In this document: positions 48,504-57,341 of the stretch, one piece after another | How positions within the stretch are numbered: position 1 is the stretch's first letter | Layout of the letters: each line of letters begins with the position of its first letter | Assembly: GCA_963734815.1 (NCBI GenBank) | Contig: CAVTIH010000001.1 | Span: 1,116,001 to 1,180,000, forward strand | Length of the DNA: 64,000 bases | Source: Palsa-744 sp963734815 | GTDB lineage: Bacteria; Actinomycetota; Thermoleophilia; Solirubrobacterales; Solirubrobacteraceae | Reading direction: 5' to 3' | Position numbers and translations under genes: made by a program | Notes under the pieces: generated by a model | What the model was told of the DNA's origin: nothing | Databases searched by the model: none | Seen by the model: the letters and a program-made list of their open reading frames with translations, nothing else

Positions 48504-50174
48504 GTGCAAGCTTTGATCGAGAAACCCGACGCCCACGTGGTGGAGGGATCCAACGGCCTCCTGCTCGAAATCGACGGGCAGATCGTCCCCAACTACGACG
48601 CCACGATGCAGCCCTTCGAGGAGGGCGAGGTGGTGACGGGCCGCGTCGTGCGGATCGACAAGGACGAGGTGCTCGTCGACATCGGCTACAAGTCCGAGGG
48701 CGTGATCCCCTCGGGGGAGCTTTCGATCCGCAAGTCGGTGGATCCCCGCGAGGAGGTCGAGCTCGGCGAGGAGGTCGACGCGATCGTCCTCACCAAGGAG
48801 GACCAGGACGGCCGCCTGATCATGTCCAAGAAGCGCGCCCGCTTCGAGAAGGCGTGGCGGCGCATCGAGGCCGCCGCGGAGTCCGGGCAGCCGGTCGAGG
48901 GCAACGTGATCGAGGTCGTCAAGGGCGGCCTGATCATCGACCTCGGCGTGCGCGGCTTCCTGCCCGCCTCGCTGGTGGACATCCGCCGGGTGCCCAACCT
49001 CGATGAATACATGGGCACGAAGATCGAGACGAAGGTGATCGAGCTCAACCGCTCGCGCAACAACGTCGTGCTCTCGCGCCGCGCGGTGCTCGAGGAGGAG
49101 CGCAAGGAGGTGCGCCAGCAGATCCTCGATCGCCTGCAGCCCGGTCTCGTGGTTGAGGGTCAGATCTCCAACATCGTCGACTTCGGCGCGTTCGTCGACC
49201 TCGACGGGATCGACGGCCTGATCCACATCTCCGAGCTTTCGTGGTCGCACGTCAACCACCCCTCCGAGTTGCTGAACATCGGCGACACCGTGCAGGTGAA
49301 GGTGCTCGACATCGATCGCGACCGTCAGCGCATCTCGCTGGGTCTCAAGCAGACCCAGGAAGACCCGTGGCAGCGGATCATCGACACCTACAACATCGGC
49401 GACGAGCTGGAAGGCACGGTCACCAAGGTGGTCACGTTCGGCGCGTTCGTGGAGATCCTCGACGGGGTCGAGGGGCTCGTGCACATCTCCGAGCTCGCCG
49501 CCCACCACGTCGAAAGCCCCCGCGAGATTGTCCATCCGGGCGATGAGATCCGCGTGAAGATCCTCGAGATCGACTCCGAGCGCCGGCGCCTGTCGCTGTC
49601 GGCCAAGCGCGTCGAGGACCAGATCCTGCCGCTGCCGCGTCCAGCAGACGCCTCAGGCAACGAGCCGCCCATGGGGGAGCCTGCCGGCGAGGTTGGGGTG
49701 CAGGAGGGGGAGCCCTTGGCGGAGGGTACGGGCGAGACCGCCGCCGAGGTGACGGAGGTTCAGCCGCAGGCTGAGGTGGCCGACGTCCAGCCACAGGCTG
49801 AGGCGGCGCCGGAGATTGAGCAGGCTGAGGTCGCAAGTGTGCCCGAGGCGGGGGTTGCGGAGCCCGCCACGGAGGAGGAGCCGCTGGCTGAGTCTGCGGC
49901 CGAGGTGCAGAGCGAGCCCGAGCCCGAGGCAGGGGTTGCGGAGCCTGTTGCGGAGGACCAGCCGGTGGCGGAGAGTGAGCCCGAAGCGGGGAGCGCCGAG
50001 CCCGTCACGGAGGGGGAGCTGGCAGCCAAGGCGGCGGCACCGGAGAGCGTCGCGGTCGAGCAGGAGCCAGCTGTCGCTGTCGAGGAGCCGGGAGCCTCTG
50101 CTGAGGCCCCGCAGGGCGAGCCGGCGGCGGATGCCGACCTGACGCCTGCCGTGAGCGAAGCCGCCCAGGACTGA
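48504..50174 (+). CDS. rpsA: 30S ribosomal protein S1
   Basis: 556 residues. Four S1 RNA-binding domains span about 35-105, 120-188, 205-275 and 290-362 (repeats with VDFGAFVDLDGIDGLIHISEL and VTFGAFVEILDGVEGLVHISEL are most regular). They are followed by an unusually long acidic Glu/Ala/Pro tail of about 180 residues containing imperfect repeats such as AGVAEPxxEEEPxAES. S1 brings mRNA to the 30S subunit. Four-domain forms are usual in actinobacteria; a disordered tail is common but long here. GTG start 48504. It begins the rpsA-coaE-transglycosylase unit. Confidence 0.93.
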   Translation: MQALIEKPDAHVVEGSNGLLLEIDGQIVPNYDATMQPFEEGEVVTGRVVRIDKDEVLVDIGYKSEGVIPSGELSIRKSVDPREEVELGEEVDAIVLTKEDQDGRLIMSKKRARFEKAWRRIEAAAESGQPVEGNVIEVVKGGLIIDLGVRGFLPASLVDIRRVPNLDEYMGTKIETKVIELNRSRNNVVLSRRAVLEEERKEVRQQILDRLQPGLVVEGQISNIVDFGAFVDLDGIDGLIHISELSWSHVNHPSELLNIGDTVQVKVLDIDRDRQRISLGLKQTQEDPWQRIIDTYNIGDELEGTVTKVVTFGAFVEILDGVEGLVHISELAAHHVESPREIVHPGDEIRVKILEIDSERRRLSLSAKRVEDQILPLPRPADASGNEPPMGEPAGEVGVQEGEPLAEGTGETAAEVTEVQPQAEVADVQPQAEAAPEIEQAEVASVPEAGVAEPATEEEPLAESAAEVQSEPEPEAGVAEPVAEDQPVAESEPEAGSAEPVTEGELAAKAAAPESVAVEQEPAVAVEEPGASAEAPQGEPAADADLTPAVSEAAQD

Positions 50175-50184
50175 CTTCCGCCTC

Positions 50185-50793
50185 GTGCAGGAAGTCGAGC
50201 GGTCGGTCCCACTGGTAGGGCTGACCGGCGGGATCGGCGCCGGCAAGTCCACCGCGCTGGCCGCACTGGAGCGGTTGGGGGCGGTCGTGCTTTCGACCGA
50301 CGCGATAGTGCACGAGCTGTACACGGGCGACGCCCGCGTGCGAGAGGCGGTGGTTGAGCGCTGGGGCCCCGAAGTGGCGCCCGCGGGGACGGTGGATCGA
50401 GCGGCGATCGCGCGCCGGGCGTTCGCCGGCGACCAGGAGCGCAGCTGGCTGGAGGGGCTGCTGTGGCCGTTGGTGGGCGAGCGGGTGGGGGAGTGGCTGA
50501 CGCGGGCGCGCGCGCTTTCGCCGCCGCCGCCGGCAGCGGTCGTCGAGGTTCCGCTGCTGTTCGAGGCGGGGATGGAGCGGCTGTACGACGCCACAATCGC
50601 CGTCGTCGCGCCCGAGGAGCTGCGGCGCGAGCGCGCGGCCGGCCGGGGCCACGAGTTGCTGGATGAGCGCGCCGCGCGTCAGCTCTCGCAGGAGCAGAAG
50701 GCGGCGCGCGCCGCCTTTGTGGTCTGCAACGATGGCAGCGAAGCGCAGTTGGCGCAGAAGCTGTCGGAGATACTTGACAAGCTGAAGGGGTGA
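50185..50793 (+). CDS. coaE: Dephospho-CoA kinase
   Basis: A 202-residue kinase for the last step of CoA synthesis (ATP plus dephospho-CoA). P-loop GGIGAGKS at 15-22, the adenine/CoA-side STDAIVHELY, and EVPLLFEAGMERLYD. The lid region with DERAARQLSQEQKAARAAFVVCNDGS is typical. GTG 50185 stands 11 bp after the rpsA stop; its own stop overlaps the next start (GTGA). Cytoplasmic. Confidence 0.92.
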   Translation: MQEVERSVPLVGLTGGIGAGKSTALAALERLGAVVLSTDAIVHELYTGDARVREAVVERWGPEVAPAGTVDRAAIARRAFAGDQERSWLEGLLWPLVGERVGEWLTRARALSPPPPAAVVEVPLLFEAGMERLYDATIAVVAPEELRRERAAGRGHELLDERAARQLSQEQKAARAAFVVCNDGSEAQLAQKLSEILDKLKG

Positions 50794-51473
50794 ACACCCA
50801 AGCTCACGAGTTGTATGCGCGGCGCTCGCCCGCGCGCAGCGACCGATCGCCGATCGGCCAGCGTCAGGACGGCTCGGGCGGGCGGGGGTCGAGAGGGCGG
50901 CGACTGCCGAGCACGCTGATGGTGCTCGCAGTGGCGATCGGGCTGATTGTGGCGTTCGCCCCCCGCTTGGAGCACGCGGTGCGCGAACTGACGCTGCCGT
51001 TGCGGGACGCCGGCGTGATCCGCCAGCAGGCCACCGAAAAGCACCTCGACCCCGCGCTGATCGCGGCGGTGATCTACGCGGAGACCAAGTTCGACCCGCG
51101 CCCCTCCCCCGCGGGCGCGCAGGGCCTGATGCAGATCCTTCCCTCCACGGCGCTGTTCCTCGCACACCTCTCCGGCGGGGTCAGCTTCCAAACCGGAGAT
51201 CTGGCGACGCCCTCGGTCAACATCGCGTACGGGAGCTACTACCTGCGCTATCTGCTGGACCACTATCAAGGCAACGAGATGCTGGCGGTCGCCGCTTACA
51301 ACGCGGGTCTGACCAATGTCGACGAATGGGTGGCGCGGGCGCGGGCGGAAGGGAAGGAACTGACCGCCGAAGCGATCCCGTTCGCGCAGACGCGCGAATA
51401 CGTGCGCCGGGTTCTGAACGCGCAGCGGGCCTACCGGGCCACGTACGCCGCGCAGCTGGGGCTCACGCGCTGA
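50790..51473 (+). CDS. Lytic transglycosylase, SLT family
   Basis: 227 residues. A basic N-terminus, then one membrane anchor (about 43-57, LMVLAVAIGLIVAFA) and an SLT domain: LIAAVIYAETKFDPRPSPAGAQGLMQILPSTA with the catalytic Glu at about 98, and NIAYGSYYLRYLLD...LAVAAYNAGLTNVDEW. It cleaves peptidoglycan glycan strands to 1,6-anhydromuramyl ends on the outer face of the membrane. GTG start 50790, coupled to coaE by a four-base overlap. Confidence 0.9.
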   Translation: MNTQAHELYARRSPARSDRSPIGQRQDGSGGRGSRGRRLPSTLMVLAVAIGLIVAFAPRLEHAVRELTLPLRDAGVIRQQATEKHLDPALIAAVIYAETKFDPRPSPAGAQGLMQILPSTALFLAHLSGGVSFQTGDLATPSVNIAYGSYYLRYLLDHYQGNEMLAVAAYNAGLTNVDEWVARARAEGKELTAEAIPFAQTREYVRRVLNAQRAYRATYAAQLGLTR

Positions 51474-51477
51474 GGGC

Positions 51478-53439
51478 TCAAACGCTGAGGTTGACCGGCT
51501 CGGGGAGGCTGTCGGTGGGGAACAGCTTTGCGCTGGCCGTGTTCCCGCGCACTTTCGTCGAGAGCCGGTAGATCGCGGCCTCCGCGCCCGCCGGCGCCGG
51601 GACGCTCACCGTGAAGCGGCCGCTCGCGCCGGGCTTGAAGTGCGCGACGGTCTTGGTGGCGCCGCACGAGAGCTGCTGCTGCACGAGCACTGTTGCAGGC
51701 GGCTTGGCGAGCGGGTACTGCACCTCGCCGCTGAGCGACACCTTGCCGGCGGCGCTCTTGGGCGGGTCGAGGATCAGGCGGCGGGTGAGCTTCAGGTCGA
51801 GCGACTTCAGCGAGCCCGACTCGGCGAGGTAGCGTGAGCTGTTGCTGCCACGCAGTTTGGGGGGCGGCAGCGGAGCGCTCGCGCTGAACAGTCCGTCGGC
51901 GGCGACGGTGGCTGTGGCGACGAGCTTGGTGCCGTCGAAGAGGAGCTTCACCTCGTGGCCGGCGAGGCTGCTCTCGGCGGCGCCGTCGAGCAGCACGTGT
52001 CCGTTCTGCTCCACCAAGTCGGTGAGCGTCAGCTTGCTGCCGGTGCACTTCAACACCAGTTTGGCTGCGGCCCCCGGCGTGGGCGCGGGGGTTGTGGAGG
52101 TTGGTGGCGTTGACGATGTCTGAGTGGGTGTCGAGGTCGTACCGCCGCTCGGGTTGGACGTAGTGGTTTCGGTTTTCGGGGGTTCGGTCGAGCCGCAGCC
52201 GGCAGTGCCCTTCGCCCCGAGCGAGATCTCGTGAGTGCCGTCCACGCCGCCCGCCAAGCCGGTGTTGCCGCTGCCGAGAAGGGAGATTTCTACGGGTTCG
52301 TCGGCGGTGCTTTTCGAGATGCCGGTGCCGAGCTCGCCCTGTTTGTTGCTGCCCCATGCCCACACCTTGCCGCTGGAGTCGAGCGCGTAGCCGTCTTCTT
52401 CGGTGGCGGCGATCGCGACGATGTTGGTGAGGTCGGCGACCGCCACCGGCAGGTCGGATTCCTTTTCTTCGCCGTTGCCGAGCTGGCCGTGTGCGCCGTC
52501 TCCCCAGGCCTTCACTTCGCCGTGAACGAGCGCGAGCGCGAAGTTGCTCCCGGCGGCGATCTCGCTGACGCCTTTGAGCGGGCTGAGGCCGCCGACGGTC
52601 ACCGGCAGTTTCGACGGTTCCGTTTTGCCGTTGCCGAGCTGTCCGTTCGTGCCTTCTCCCCAGGTCCTCACTTCGCCCCCGACCAACGCCAGGCTGAAGT
52701 TCGCGCCCTCGTCCACCGCCGTCGCACCGGTGAGCCGTGTTTTCGCTGCGATGTCCACGGGACCCGGAGTATCGCCGCTGCCTTCGCGCCCCAGCGCGTT
52801 CCCGGCGGCTTCGCCCCATGAGTCGACTTCGCCATCGCCGAGGAGGGCGAGCGTCGCGCCCTGGTCGGAGGTCGCGAGCGCACTCACTCCGCTCAGAGAG
52901 GTGGCGATCGCCACCGGCGTGTTCGACCCTTCGCTGGGATCCGGTCCGTTGCCGAACTGCCCGGAGCTGTCGTGCCCCCAACCGACAATCGTGCCGTTTG
53001 CGAGCAGCACGTACACGTCTTCGTTGTCCGCGGTGACACCGACCGCGGTGGTGATGCCCGCTTCGTCGATCGGCACGGGCTTTGCGGTGAGCGGGAAATC
53101 CGATCCGTTGTCGCCGAGAAAGCCGTGCTTGTTGCCTTCGTCCGTGCCCCAACCCTCGACCGTCCCGCTACCGAGAACAGCGAAGCTGTCAGTGTCGTTC
53201 ACGGCCGCCGCGACCGCGCACGTGATGCCGCTGACGGGCACAGGGGTACTGCTTTGGGCTCCCATGCCATCACCGAGCTGGCCTTTGGTGCCTTCGCCCC
53301 ATGCCTCCAAGCTCGACCCCTCCGGTTCGACGCCTTTGCTCGCGCCTGCAAACACGCTGGTGGCGGTGCCTGTCGCACCTACAAGCGCGAGCGCCATGGC
53401 GCTCGCGGCGATCCGTCTGCCCTTACCTGAGAGCCTCAC
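51478..53439 (-). CDS. Secreted RCC1-repeat protein (predicted seven-bladed beta-propeller)
   Basis: 653 residues. A signal peptide (ASAMALALVGATGTATSVFA) precedes seven RCC1-like repeats, each ending in a WGxxxxGxLGxG pattern (AWGEGTKGQLGDG, GWGHDSSGQFGNG, TWGEGTNGQLGNG, AWGDGAHGQLGNG, AWGSNKQGELGTG and two diverged ones), enough for a seven-bladed propeller. A Thr/Ser/Pro-rich linker follows at about 405-440, then two beta-sandwich modules. Likely a surface or exported binding protein. It reads tail-to-tail with the transglycosylase and divergently from uvrB. Ligand unknown. Confidence 0.82.
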   Translation of the reverse strand: MRLSGKGRRIAASAMALALVGATGTATSVFAGASKGVEPEGSSLEAWGEGTKGQLGDGMGAQSSTPVPVSGITCAVAAAVNDTDSFAVLGSGTVEGWGTDEGNKHGFLGDNGSDFPLTAKPVPIDEAGITTAVGVTADNEDVYVLLANGTIVGWGHDSSGQFGNGPDPSEGSNTPVAIATSLSGVSALATSDQGATLALLGDGEVDSWGEAAGNALGREGSGDTPGPVDIAAKTRLTGATAVDEGANFSLALVGGEVRTWGEGTNGQLGNGKTEPSKLPVTVGGLSPLKGVSEIAAGSNFALALVHGEVKAWGDGAHGQLGNGEEKESDLPVAVADLTNIVAIAATEEDGYALDSSGKVWAWGSNKQGELGTGISKSTADEPVEISLLGSGNTGLAGGVDGTHEISLGAKGTAGCGSTEPPKTETTTSNPSGGTTSTPTQTSSTPPTSTTPAPTPGAAAKLVLKCTGSKLTLTDLVEQNGHVLLDGAAESSLAGHEVKLLFDGTKLVATATVAADGLFSASAPLPPPKLRGSNSSRYLAESGSLKSLDLKLTRRLILDPPKSAAGKVSLSGEVQYPLAKPPATVLVQQQLSCGATKTVAHFKPGASGRFTVSVPAPAGAEAAIYRLSTKVRGNTASAKLFPTDSLPEPVNLSV

Positions 53440-53510
53440 GCGCAGCCTTTCGCCGAGTGGGCGCGAAACCCTTTCTCAAAGGACGCCAGACGCTACCGTA
53501 GAGCCGGTCC

Positions 53511-55577
53511 ATGCCTCCCTTCCGCCTCGACTCAGTCTTCACCCCCACCGCCGACCAGCCGCAGGCGATCGCCGCGCTGGCGGAGGGGGTCGAGCAGGGC
53601 GAGCGCTTCCAGACGCTGCTGGGGGCGACCGGCACCGGCAAGACGATGACGATGGCGGGCGTGATCGAGGCGGTGCAGCGCCCGGCATTGGTGATCGCGC
53701 ACAACAAGACCCTTGCGGCACAGCTGTGCAACGAGTTCCGCACGTTCTTCCCCGACAACGCGGTGGAGTACTTCGTCTCCTACTACGACTACTACCAGCC
53801 CGAGGCGTACGTTCCCAGCCGCGACCTGTATATCGAGAAGGACTCGGCGATCAACCAGGAGGTCGATCGCCTGCGCCACGCCGCCACCGCGGCGGTGTTC
53901 GCGCGGCGCGACGTGATCGTGGTGGCGTCGGTCTCTTGCATCTACGGCCTCGGCTCGCCCGAGGTGTACGAGATGAACATGCAGATCCTCACGCGCGGGG
54001 AGGAGATCGACCGCGACAAACTGTTGCGCAAGCTGGTGTCGATTCAGTACACGCGCAACGACACGGCGCTCGCGCGGGGCACCTTCAGGGTGCGCGGGGA
54101 GACCATGGAGATCTGGCCGGCGTACGCCGAGACTGCCTACCGCGCGACGCTGTTCGGCGACGAGGTGGAGCTCCTGCAGCACTTCGACCCGGTGAGCGGC
54201 GAGCTGATCGAGGGCGACCTCGAGCACGTGGCGATCTGGCCGGCCACCCACTACAACGTCAGGGAGGGCTCGGTCGAGAAGGCCGTCGCGGACATCGGCG
54301 CCGAGCTGAACGAGCGCTGCACCCAGCTGGAGTCCGAAGGCAAGCTGCTGGAGAGCCACCGCCTGCGCCAGCGCACGCAGTACGACATGGAGATGCTGCG
54401 CGAGATGGGGTTCTGCTCGGGGATCGAGAACTACTCACGGATCCTCGACGGCCGGGGGCCGGGGGACCGGCCGTACTGTCTGATCGACTACTTCCCGAAG
54501 GACTTCGTGTGCTTCCTCGATGAGTCCCACCAGACCGTGCCGCAGCTGGGAGGGATGTACGAGGGGGACCGCTCGCGTAAGCAGACGCTCGTGGACTACG
54601 GCTTCCGGCTGCCGAGTGCGATGGACAACCGCCCGCAGCGCTTCGAAGAGTACCTCTCGATCACCCCGCAGCTGCTGTTCGTGTCGGCGACGCCGGGGGA
54701 GTTCGAGCGCACGCGCTCGGGGAGGATCGTCGAGCAGATCGTGCGTCCCACGGGGATCGTCGACCCGGAGGTGCAGGTGCGCGCGACGCGCAACCAGATC
54801 GACGACCTGATGAACGAGATCCGCACCCGCGTGGAGATCCAGGAGCGGGTGCTGGTGACCACGCTGACGAAGAAGATGAGCGAGGACCTCACGCAGTACC
54901 TGTTGGAGATGGGCTTCCGCGTGCGCTACCTGCACTCGGAGATCGACACTTTGGAGCGCATCCAGATTATCCGCGACCTGCGCCTCGGCGAGTACGACGT
55001 GCTGGTCGGGGTCAACCTGCTGCGCGAGGGCCTCGACCTCCCCGAGGTGTCGCTGGTGGCGATCCTCGACGCCGACAAGGAGGGCTTCCTGCGCGGTGAG
55101 ACCTCTTTGATCCAGACGATCGGCCGCGCCGCGCGCAACGTCAACGGCGTGGTGCTGATGTACGCCGACAAGGAGACCCGCGCGATGAAAGCGGCGATCG
55201 AGGAGACCGACCGCCGCCGCGAAATCCAGGTGGCGTACAACGAGGAGCACGGGATCACGGCGGCGTCGATCGTCAAGGGCGTCTCGGACATCGCCGAGTT
55301 CCTGCAGGGCGAGTCGAAGGTGCCCCGCGGCCGCCGCCGGCGCAGCAGCGGCGCGCGGGGGAAAGGCAAGGCGAAGGAGATGCTCACGCACGAGCTGGAG
55401 CGCCTGGCGGTGGAGCTCGAGGAGGAGATGCTTGCCGCGGCGGAGGACCTGCGCTTCGAGTACGCCGCCCAGCTGCGCGACGAGATTCGCGAGCTGCGCC
55501 GCGACCTGCGCGAGGCGCAGGAGCTGGAGGCGCCCGCCGAGGAGCCGGCTGCGGCGCCCGCAGGGGAGATGGCGTAG
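53511..55577 (+). CDS. uvrB: UvrABC system protein B
   Basis: 688 residues. Walker A GATGTGKT (38-45), the beta-hairpin YYDYYQPEAYVP (damage verification), LLDESHQTVPQ-type Walker B region (FLDESHQTVPQLGGMY), helicase C motifs (VNLLREGLDLPEVSLVAILDADKEGFLR, QTIGRAARN), and a C-terminal UVR motif (EEMLAAAEDLRFEYAAQLRDEIREL) that binds UvrC. It loads onto damaged DNA with UvrA and recruits UvrC. ATG 53511. Followed by a DivIVA-type gene 2 bp later. Confidence 0.96.
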   Translation: MPPFRLDSVFTPTADQPQAIAALAEGVEQGERFQTLLGATGTGKTMTMAGVIEAVQRPALVIAHNKTLAAQLCNEFRTFFPDNAVEYFVSYYDYYQPEAYVPSRDLYIEKDSAINQEVDRLRHAATAAVFARRDVIVVASVSCIYGLGSPEVYEMNMQILTRGEEIDRDKLLRKLVSIQYTRNDTALARGTFRVRGETMEIWPAYAETAYRATLFGDEVELLQHFDPVSGELIEGDLEHVAIWPATHYNVREGSVEKAVADIGAELNERCTQLESEGKLLESHRLRQRTQYDMEMLREMGFCSGIENYSRILDGRGPGDRPYCLIDYFPKDFVCFLDESHQTVPQLGGMYEGDRSRKQTLVDYGFRLPSAMDNRPQRFEEYLSITPQLLFVSATPGEFERTRSGRIVEQIVRPTGIVDPEVQVRATRNQIDDLMNEIRTRVEIQERVLVTTLTKKMSEDLTQYLLEMGFRVRYLHSEIDTLERIQIIRDLRLGEYDVLVGVNLLREGLDLPEVSLVAILDADKEGFLRGETSLIQTIGRAARNVNGVVLMYADKETRAMKAAIEETDRRREIQVAYNEEHGITAASIVKGVSDIAEFLQGESKVPRGRRRRSSGARGKGKAKEMLTHELERLAVELEEEMLAAAEDLRFEYAAQLRDEIRELRRDLREAQELEAPAEEPAAAPAGEMA

Positions 55578-55579
55578 GC

Positions 55580-56413
55580 TTGCCGGCACCTTTGCGGCTG
55601 GATCGTCAGAGCATCGAACGGAGCGACTTCCCACTCGTACGGCGGGGATACGACACGGCTGCGGTGGGCGCCCACCTGCGGGCCGTGGCGGAGGCGGCGC
55701 AGGAGCTCTCCCAGCGCGTGGCGAGCGTGAGCGCCGAGCCGTCGCTCGGCTCCGCGGCAGCCGCCCAGGTGCAGGGCATCCTTGAGGCGGCGCAAACCAC
55801 CGCCGCGGGGATCGAGCGCGAGGCGCAGCGAGACGCTCAGCGCACTCGTGAGGAGGCAGCGGCCGAGCTGGAGCGTGCGCGCGCGCATGTCGAGACGCTC
55901 GCGCGTGCCACCGCGGCGCTGCTTGCGCAGGTGCAGTCGCTGGACGGTGAGGTGGGGGCGCTCGCACGGGGCCTTCGTGCCGAGAGTGCCTCGCAGCCCG
56001 GCCCATCCCACGGGGACGCGCCGCTGAAGGACACCTCACAACCCGCTCCCGCGGTGGAGAGCGAGCCGAAGGTCTCGCCGCCCGCCTCTGTCCCCTTGGT
56101 GGAGGAGCGACCGGAGGCTGCGTCGCCGGAAGCGAGTGCGGCGGGGGGAGCGGGTGAGGCGGGGGGGGAGCACGAGGAGCGCGAGACATCGGCGGCCTTG
56201 GTCCCCCCGGCCGAGCAGCTTCCTGTCGCCGAGCCTGAGCCCGAGGCGGTGCCATCGATGGTCGAGGATCTCGACGGGGCGCGGCTGGTGGCGCTGAATA
56301 TGGCGCTCAGTGGCGAGCCCCGCGAGCAGACCGACCGTTACCTCGCCGACAGCTTCCAGCTCTCCGACCGCGCCAAGCTGCTCGACGAGGTGTACGCCGC
56401 GATCGAGGGCTGA
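55580..56413 (+). CDS. DivIVA domain-containing protein
   Basis: 277 residues. LDRQSIERSDFPLVRRGYDTAAVGAHLRAVAEAAQELSQ is the DivIVA N-terminal membrane-binding module (the ...F...RGYD...VDxFL... pattern), followed by a coiled-coil (about 60-140, IEREAQRDAQRTREEAAAELERARAHVETL). An acidic Pro/Ala linker and a C-terminal helix (LVALNMALSGEPREQTDRYLADSFQLSDRAKLLDEVYAAIE) complete it. DivIVA proteins mark curved membranes at poles and septa. A TTG start at 55580 follows the uvrB stop by 2 bp. Confidence 0.8.
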   Translation: MPAPLRLDRQSIERSDFPLVRRGYDTAAVGAHLRAVAEAAQELSQRVASVSAEPSLGSAAAAQVQGILEAAQTTAAGIEREAQRDAQRTREEAAAELERARAHVETLARATAALLAQVQSLDGEVGALARGLRAESASQPGPSHGDAPLKDTSQPAPAVESEPKVSPPASVPLVEERPEAASPEASAAGGAGEAGGEHEERETSAALVPPAEQLPVAEPEPEAVPSMVEDLDGARLVALNMALSGEPREQTDRYLADSFQLSDRAKLLDEVYAAIEG

Positions 56414-56504
56414 GCCTCCGCTGGCGCCCAGCCCAGAGGGCCGCCAGCATCCCGGCCACACGCCGGCGGCTCATCCAACTACAATCCGCGGTCCAGCAAC
56501 TCAT

Positions 56505-56600
56505 GCGCCTGTAGCTCAGTGGTCAACGGCAACCTACGGGGTGCCAAAGAGCAGCGGCCTTTCAAGCCGCAGGTCGGGGGTTCGATTCCCCCCAGGCGCA
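56505..56600 (+). tRNA. tRNA-Glu (TTC anticodon) with an extended D-loop
   Basis: 96 nt. Acceptor GCGCCTG/CAGGCGC plus A; D-stem GCTC (56514-56517)/GAGC (56549-56552); anticodon stem GCGGC/GCCGC around CTTTCAA (anticodon TTC); variable AGGTC; T stem GGGGG/CCCCC around TTCGATT. All arms pair perfectly, but the D-loop is 31 nt (56518-56548) instead of about 8-11. It contains its own GGCA/TGCC mini-hairpin (56528-56531 with 56542-56545). CCA is not encoded. A genuine tRNA with an insert in the D-loop, or a tRNA pseudogene, are the options. Confidence 0.8.
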
Positions 56601-56605
56601 TCTCT

Positions 56606-56633
56606 CGAATCCCGCTCAACTGGGCGGGATTCG
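56606..56633 (+). terminator. Hairpin after tRNA-Glu
   Basis: A perfect 10-bp stem (CGAATCCCGC at 56606-56615, complement at 56624-56633) with an 8-nt loop, 6 bp beyond the tRNA 3' end. The T tract is weak (TGCTTTC). Probably the tRNA terminator or a processing signal. Confidence 0.5.
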
Positions 56634-57341
56634 TGCTTTCGGGAGAACCGCGTGAGCATCGAAAAACCGCCCTGGGGCAACGTTTGGGGCAACACGCCCC
56701 GCCGAGGCGTTCCCAATGCGCCAGCTCGTCAGCGGGCGCGTCGGTGTTCGATGCCATCAGCCGGGTGCTTGGACGGCTGCCGCAGCCTGCTGCACCTTCC
56801 GGCCGCGCGCGGCACCACCGCGACCGCGCTGTTGCCGCGTCGAGGGGGTTCGGCGCCGCGCCGTGGGGCGAGCATTGCAACCCCAATCACCCGCAGCCGG
56901 ACCGCTCGCCGACCGTGATCTGCGTGCTCGGCCTGGTGGCCGTGGCGGGGTCGCGTGGCGCTTCGGGTCGACCCTGGGCCCGTGTCACGGACTGCGAAAG
57001 CAGGCATTGCTGTGGGCATAGCTCACGCTCTCCCGTCGGACGACCTCCAGGCGCTCCGACTGATGGCGGCGAGACGACTGCTTTCCCGGAGCAATGCAGC
57101 ACGCTCCGGGGTCGATGAGGTCAGTGCTCATGTTCGTCCAACTGGGCAGTCTCGCGTCGGTTGACCCGGACGCTCGCTTTGGCACGAAGGCAGCGACGTC
57201 GTATCGTCGCTGCCCCGAGCGACGTGGGGTGCGCGCGAGCAGGCTTCCCCTGGTTGTGCTCGCTGATACGCTCACGGCGCACCGGTTTGAGTGCTGTCCG
57301 GCTCGCAGCTAGACTCGGGCCTTTACAGGGAAGTGAATGCT
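56634..57341. other. 700-bp decayed intergenic region
   Basis: No intact gene. It has two TTGGGGCAAC-like repeats near 56678-56696 close to the tRNA, a partial copy of the gene at 63573 (see 56896), and otherwise sequence without long conserved frames. Repeats beside a tRNA hint at an old attachment site. Confidence 0.5.
56896..56995 (+). pseudogene. Partial, frameshifted copy of the small membrane protein gene at 63573
   Basis: The segment CGTGATCTGCGTGCTCGGCC and its flanks (56896-56995) matches 63606-63705 closely. A run of 35 identical bases is followed by a 4-bp deletion (ATGG missing after GGCGGG) that breaks the frame. The encoded VICVLGLVAVAG membrane segment is visible. A recombination or duplication remnant. 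Confidence 0.75.
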
